Shown: positions 60,577-64,000 of the stretch, piece after piece | Layout: every line of letters begins with the position of its first letter | How positions within the stretch are numbered: position 1 is the stretch's first letter | NCBI GenBank assembly: GCA_023382935.1 | Contig: JAHDXL010000005.1 | Span: 393,818 to 457,817 of the forward strand | From: Phycisphaerales bacterium | GTDB taxonomy: Bacteria; Planctomycetota; Phycisphaerae; Phycisphaerales; UBA1924 | Direction of reading: 5' to 3' | Length of the DNA: 64,000 nt | Notes under the pieces: generated by a model | Database searches by the model: none | What the model was told of the DNA's origin: nothing | What the model saw: only the letters and a program-made list of their open reading frames with translations | Program-made: the position numbers and the translations under genes

Positions 60577-60753
60577 CCGAACTTCGAGCGCCGAACTTAT
60601 CGAAGCGCGTGCGCGCACGCGGATGGGCGCTCGCGCTTCGGGTTGAACTCGAAGCGCGCGCACCCCCCATACCCCCCGCGGGTGCGCCGCCAGTTGGCGG
60701 CGACCCGCGAACCGAAAGCGCGTGCGCGCTTCGAGTTCGCGCTCGAAGTTCGG
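60577..60753. repeat. long inverted repeat, part of a candidate origin
   Basis: CCGAACTTCGAGCGC (60577-60591) pairs perfectly with its complement at 60739-60753. After a small bulge the pairing continues for 14 bp more (60593-60609 with 60725-60738). The 115-base loop is GC-rich. It lies right after the primase-helicase gene in the 598-bp gap 60563-61160. Confidence 0.75.
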
Positions 60754-60861
60754 TGGCGTGGTTCCTTCCCGGCGGATTCTGCGCGGAGAGGCCGCCGGGA
60801 ACAGCCGCCAATCCCGACAGAGTTTGTTTGCCTGTCCGAGCGCCGGGCTTGGGGGCTGGAG

Positions 60862-60957
60862 GTTCGCCCACGTTGGCGCAGGGCGGGACGTGGGCGAACG
60901 GGCGGGGGTTGGGCGGGGGTTCCCCGCCCGGCGGCCCCGGACGCGACGTGGGCGAAC
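60862..60957. repeat. iteron-like 11-bp repeats
   Basis: CGTGGGCGAAC occurs at 60889-60899 and 60947-60957, and inverted (GTTCGCCCACG) at 60862-60872. A near copy of the flank, GGCGAACGGGCGGGG, occurs twice nearby. With the long inverted repeat upstream, the spacing suggests binding sites of a replication initiator. Confidence 0.6.
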
Positions 60958-61017
60958 GTGGGCGGAGTGGTGGCGAACGGGCGGGGCGCTGCGGAGCGGA
61001 TGGGGGGACAAGGACGC

Positions 61018-61079
61018 GGTGTGGCGGTGCGTGGTCTGGCATGGCGCGCCGGGGTCGGGCACGGCCGGGACTGGCCTGA
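61018..61079 (+). repeat. GGNNN array 4
   Basis: Over 13 steps of 5 bases, 10 have GG in phase. It lies in the last part of the gap before the ParB-methyltransferase gene. Confidence 0.65.
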
Positions 61080-61160
61080 AAGGCATGCCAAGGGCGAGAG
61101 ACGCCAGCGCGTCTCTCGTCCATTCACGGATCGGGAACCCCAAGCACGGAGGCATTGGAC

Positions 61161-62516
61161 ATGACGCCGAACAACGGAGCGCCGCAGGTCGAACTGATCG
61201 AGATCGAGCACATCCGCGAGTACGAGCGCAACCCGCGTATCGCCAGCGAGGCCGCGATCGAGGCGGTCGCGGCCTCGATCAGGACCTTCGGATTCCGCAT
61301 CCCGGTGATCATCGACCGGGAATGCGTTCTGGTGTGCGGGCACACTCGGGTGCGAGCCGCCCGAAAGCTGGGCATGACCCGCGTGCCGTGCATCCGCGCC
61401 GATGACCTGACGCCCGACCAGGTCAAGGCGCTGCGCATCGCCGACAACAAGGTCGCATCGCTTACCGCGTGGGACATGGAACTCCTGCCCATCGAGCTGG
61501 CGGACCTCAAGGGTGTCGACTTCGATCTCGCGCTGCTCGGCTTCAGCGCCGAGGACCTCGCGGCGATCATGGCTCCGGCTGGCAACGAAGGTCTCGTCGA
61601 CCCCGACGACGTGCCCGCCCCGCCTGACGCCGCGACCACCGTCCCTAGCGACATCTGGGTGCTGGGCAACCACCGCTTGATGTGCGGCGACTCGTCCAAG
61701 CCCGAGGATCTGGACCGCCTGCTTGACGGCCAGCCGATCCACCTGGTTAACACGGATCCGCCGTACAACGTGAAGGTCGAGCCGCGGAGCAACAACGCCA
61801 TCGCGGCCGGGCTGTCGTCGTTCACGATGGCGCAGCGGAAGGACGCGAGCGCCGGCGATCAGCAGTCGGCGGACCTGCACCGCTACCCCGAGAAGTCCAA
61901 GCCGACGCACAAGAAGCTCCGGGCCAAGGACCGGCCGCTGGCCAACGACTTCGTGTCGGACCAGGAGTTCGACCGCCTGCTCGCGGCGTGGTTCGGGAAC
62001 ATCGCCCGTGTGCTCATCCCTGGCGGCGGCTTCTACATCTGGGGCGGCTACGCCAACTGCGCCAACTACCCGCCGGTGCTCAAGGCGATGGAGTTGTACT
62101 TCAGCCAGGCGGTGATCTGGATCAAGGAGCACCCGGTCCTGACGCGCAAGGACTTCATGGGCAACCACGAGTGGTGCTTCTACGGCTGGAAGGAAGGCGC
62201 GGCGCACCGCTTCTTCGGCCCCAACAACGTGCCGGACACGTGGAGCATCAAGAAGGTGAACCCGCAGAGCATGGTCCACCTGACCGAGAAGCCGGTGGAG
62301 CTCGCCCGCCGCGCCATCGAGTACTCGTCGCGGCCGGGCGAGCACGTGCTCGACCTCTTCGGCGGCAGCGGCAGCACGCTCATCGGCGCGGAGATGACCG
62401 GGCGGCGGGCGTACCTGATGGAACTCGACCCGCTCTACTGCGACGTCATCGTGCAGCGGTGGGAGACGTTCACGGGGCGCAAGGCGCAGCGGCTCCCAGC
62501 GGAGGTGGCGTCGTGA
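61161..62516 (+). CDS. ParB-like domain fused to DNA methyltransferase
   Basis: This gives 451 residues from the ATG at 61161 (GGAGG 8 bp upstream). The N-part (about 10-110) is a ParB/Sulfiredoxin-like domain with VCGHTRVRAARKLG. The C-part has NTDPPYNV (DPPY catalytic motif) and DLFGGSGSTLIGAEMTGRRAYLME (SAM-binding), of the N4-cytosine/N6-adenine class. It probably methylates the element's DNA. The target sequence is unknown. Confidence 0.9.
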   Translation: MTPNNGAPQVELIEIEHIREYERNPRIASEAAIEAVAASIRTFGFRIPVIIDRECVLVCGHTRVRAARKLGMTRVPCIRADDLTPDQVKALRIADNKVASLTAWDMELLPIELADLKGVDFDLALLGFSAEDLAAIMAPAGNEGLVDPDDVPAPPDAATTVPSDIWVLGNHRLMCGDSSKPEDLDRLLDGQPIHLVNTDPPYNVKVEPRSNNAIAAGLSSFTMAQRKDASAGDQQSADLHRYPEKSKPTHKKLRAKDRPLANDFVSDQEFDRLLAAWFGNIARVLIPGGGFYIWGGYANCANYPPVLKAMELYFSQAVIWIKEHPVLTRKDFMGNHEWCFYGWKEGAAHRFFGPNNVPDTWSIKKVNPQSMVHLTEKPVELARRAIEYSSRPGEHVLDLFGGSGSTLIGAEMTGRRAYLMELDPLYCDVIVQRWETFTGRKAQRLPAEVAS

Positions 62517-62530
62517 ACGAGCGTCGCGTG

Positions 62531-63760
62531 CTACTCGGAGAGCCGCTTCATTGCCTGGCCGAAGCGGGCATTCACGCGATCCATCGAGGATGCGACGCGC
62601 TCGCTCCGATCATCCCCGGTGAGCGATTTGACGTACTCGCGGTAGATGAACGCGCGGTCCCGGAGCTTTCCGGTGGTCACGCTGAGGATGCCCGCATTCT
62701 GGAGAACCGCGATCGACCGGCGTGCCGTGGGAGCGCTGGCCTTCAGGAGGTCTTGGACCAGCGGCGCGGTGACCACGGGGTGCTCGGGGAGAATGTCGAA
62801 GAGCTGCACCGCGCCGAGTGTGGCTCCGGGGAGCCTTGCGAGTCGCTTGCGATCCTCGCTCACGAGCGCGGACAGCCGGGTCGCCACTGCGACGCCGTCG
62901 TCCGCAGCGACGCGCACGCACCGCAGGAAGAAGGCGGTCCAGCCCTCCCAGTCGCCGTCGGTTCGAACGGCCGCCAGACGCTCGTAGTAGGCGGCCTGCT
63001 CGCGCCGGATCGCCGCGCTGATGTAGAGCAACGGCTCATCGAGCACGCCCCAGTGTTCCAGCAGCAGCGCGATGAGCAACCGTCCGATGCGGCCGTTGCC
63101 ATCCAGGAACGGGTGGATCGTCTCGAACTGCACGTGGGCCAGGCCTGCCTTCACGAGCGGATCGATCGGATCATCGCTGTGGATCCAGCGGTCGAGTTCG
63201 TGCATGGCATCCGCCACGGCGTCGGGCGGAGGCGGAACGAAGCGGATCGAGTCCGGCCCGCGCCCGCCGATCCAGTTCTGGACCTTGCGGAGGCTCCCCG
63301 AGTCCTTGTTGGCCCCGCGCACGCCGCGCATCAGGCGCTTGTGGGCTTCGCACAAGAGCCGCGTACTGATGGGGACACCCTTGGGGCGTGCCAGCTCGCG
63401 ACGGGCATAGGTCAGGGCGGCGACGTAGTTGCAGACCTCCTCGACATCGTCGGGGCGGTCGCTCCGCTCGGTCGCCTCGAACTCGAAGACGTCCTCGAGC
63501 GTCGCCTGCGTTCCCTCGATCTGCGAGGAGATCAGCGCCTCCTTGCGAACGAAGCCGTAGATGAACCAGTCGATGCTCGGGACCAGCTGGCCTGCCAGTC
63601 GCAGGCGTTCGATAGCGGCCTGCGCCTCCTGCAGCAGCGGCGCAACCGGCCCGGCGAGGTCCAGCGGCGGGTTCGCGGGCGGCAGCGGCGCAGGGAGGAA
63701 CGCGTCGACGGTCCTTCCCGCGATGGCGGTGGGTCGGTATGTTCCGGTGGTGCGGGGCAT
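62531..63760 (-). CDS. Fic-domain AMP transferase with N-terminal inhibitory motif
   Basis: This gives 409 residues. HPFLDGNGRIGR (H216) is the Fic active site. S78-x-x-x-E82-G83 (SSQIEG) is the class II inhibitory helix that blocks ATP. The C-terminal region (about 330-395) has a winged helix (TARRSIAVLQNAGILSV). Fic proteins AMPylate proteins, and some act as toxins. It is transcribed toward the methyltransferase gene. Two palindromes lie upstream and suggest self-repression through the winged helix. Confidence 0.9.
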   Translation of the reverse strand: MPRTTGTYRPTAIAGRTVDAFLPAPLPPANPPLDLAGPVAPLLQEAQAAIERLRLAGQLVPSIDWFIYGFVRKEALISSQIEGTQATLEDVFEFEATERSDRPDDVEEVCNYVAALTYARRELARPKGVPISTRLLCEAHKRLMRGVRGANKDSGSLRKVQNWIGGRGPDSIRFVPPPPDAVADAMHELDRWIHSDDPIDPLVKAGLAHVQFETIHPFLDGNGRIGRLLIALLLEHWGVLDEPLLYISAAIRREQAAYYERLAAVRTDGDWEGWTAFFLRCVRVAADDGVAVATRLSALVSEDRKRLARLPGATLGAVQLFDILPEHPVVTAPLVQDLLKASAPTARRSIAVLQNAGILSVTTGKLRDRAFIYREYVKSLTGDDRSERVASSMDRVNARFGQAMKRLSE

Positions 63761-63766
63761 GGCTAT

Positions 63767-63815
63767 GAACGTCGGCGTTCTCTGGACGGAACACTAGGAA
63801 CGTCGGCGTTCCTAG
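63767..63815 (-). promoter_or_regulatory. operator palindromes upstream of the Fic gene
   Basis: GAACGTCGGCGTTC occurs at 63767-63780 and 63798-63811. The second is extended to CTAGGAACG/CGTTCCTAG, a perfect 9-bp dyad around TCGG. They lie just upstream of the Fic start at 63760, as expected of an autoregulatory operator. Confidence 0.65.
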
Positions 63816-63874
63816 TCGAACCGGCTAAGAAAAGGGACGTTCTTTGCGACCAACCCCAGCTTTCGCCGCAGAAA

Positions 63875-63897
63875 CGCCCCGGCCTGGGGCCGGGGCG
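63875..63897 (-). terminator. hairpin after the partial gene at the window end
   Basis: CGCCCCGG-CCTGGGG-CCGGGGCG forms an 8-bp stem. On the minus strand it follows the stop at 63926. The U tract is poor, so termination is uncertain. Confidence 0.4.
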
Positions 63898-63925
63898 GGC
63901 TGGCGCTCGGGTATGGGCACCCGCT

Positions 63926-64000
63926 TCAGGGCTCGTCGATCTGCAGGAGCGGGCCGTCGGTCGCTTCGTCCCATTCAAGGGCGTAGCGCTCGGCGATGTC
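63926..64000 (-). CDS. C-terminal end of an unidentified protein (cut by window edge)
   Basis: The minus strand reads open from the window edge to a TGA at 63926-63928, encoding only the last 24 residues: DIAERYALEWDEATDGPLLQ then IDEP. It is too short to identify. Composition fits a real gene end because a hairpin follows it. Confidence 0.45.
   Translation of the reverse strand, partial: DIAERYALEWDEATDGPLLQIDEP

Noticed and set aside
60563..61160. Plus-strand frames through the gap after the primase-helicase gene.
   Set aside because: Translations are Arg/Gly/Trp-rich low-complexity, and the DNA shows inverted repeats and iterons.
63763..63978. Small minus-strand frame upstream of the Fic gene.
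   Set aside because: It covers the operator palindromes and the end of another gene; composition is Arg/Ser/Pro-rich.

Overview
The window reads as the chromosome of a high-GC planctomycete of the Phycisphaerae type, joined to an acquired region. The lineage call is inference. It rests on a PEP-CTERM-like secreted protein, secreted proteins with Asp-rich dockerin-like tails, an ECF-like sigma factor overlapping a Ser/Thr-kinase/TPR protein, a ThuA-domain secreted protein and a DUF1844 protein. No rRNA or other marker is present.

Region 1, about 1 to 38,100, looks like ordinary core chromosome. It holds a partial MFS transporter, tRNA-Arg(CCG), nth, yraN, a parvulin-like lipoprotein, and a tight chain of sdhC-sdhA-sdhB-nadC-birA. 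Next come nadK, dxs and ispA (NAD(P) and isoprenoid precursors), an ExbB/TolQ-like channel, a PTS EIIA-like regulator and rsmB. A histidine kinase overlaps a receiver-XRE response regulator. Secreted and regulatory genes follow: a metalloprotease-like protein, a kinase/sigma pair, an active HtrA-like protease beside a degenerate copy, a ThuA protein, an STN/coiled-coil protein with an ECF sigma factor and two membrane proteins, and an esterase split by an in-frame TAG. The region ends at tRNA-Asn(GTT) and a strong terminator.

Region 2, about 38,400 to 41,400, is a six-gene cluster on two divergent arms: truncated haemoglobin, hemerythrin, cupin, a small thioredoxin-like protein, a MarR-type regulator and a membrane protein. 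It suggests an O2/NO or redox response.

Region 3, about 41,500 to 46,800, is a three-gene operon with 4-bp overlaps. It encodes a glycosyltransferase fused to a radical SAM/SPASM enzyme, a WG-repeat protein fused to an O-methyltransferase, and a histidine phosphatase. Two direct copies of a repeat of about 230-250 bp, each carrying the start of a small gene, flank it. I know of no described pathway with this gene set, and it is my best candidate for an undescribed system.

Region 4, about 46,800 to 53,600, is a recombinase island: DUF2924 protein, large serine recombinase and HTH protein in one overlapping operon, then a PIN-toxin/HTH pair and a two-gene module of unknown function.

Region 5, about 53,000 to 64,000, is a phage- or plasmid-type replication module: sigma-like factor, RecA-like ATPase, DUF669 protein, a phage-type unknown, a RusA-like resolvase, an SF2 helicase, a primase-helicase, a ParB-methyltransferase fusion and a Fic protein. 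Its gaps hold four arrays with GG every 5 bases, a long inverted repeat and short iteron-like repeats, which suggest a replication origin.

The tetranucleotide AGCT is almost absent from protein-coding DNA before about 38.1 kb (I found one copy) and common after 38.4 kb. This marks tRNA-Asn as the boundary between old chromosome and acquired DNA.
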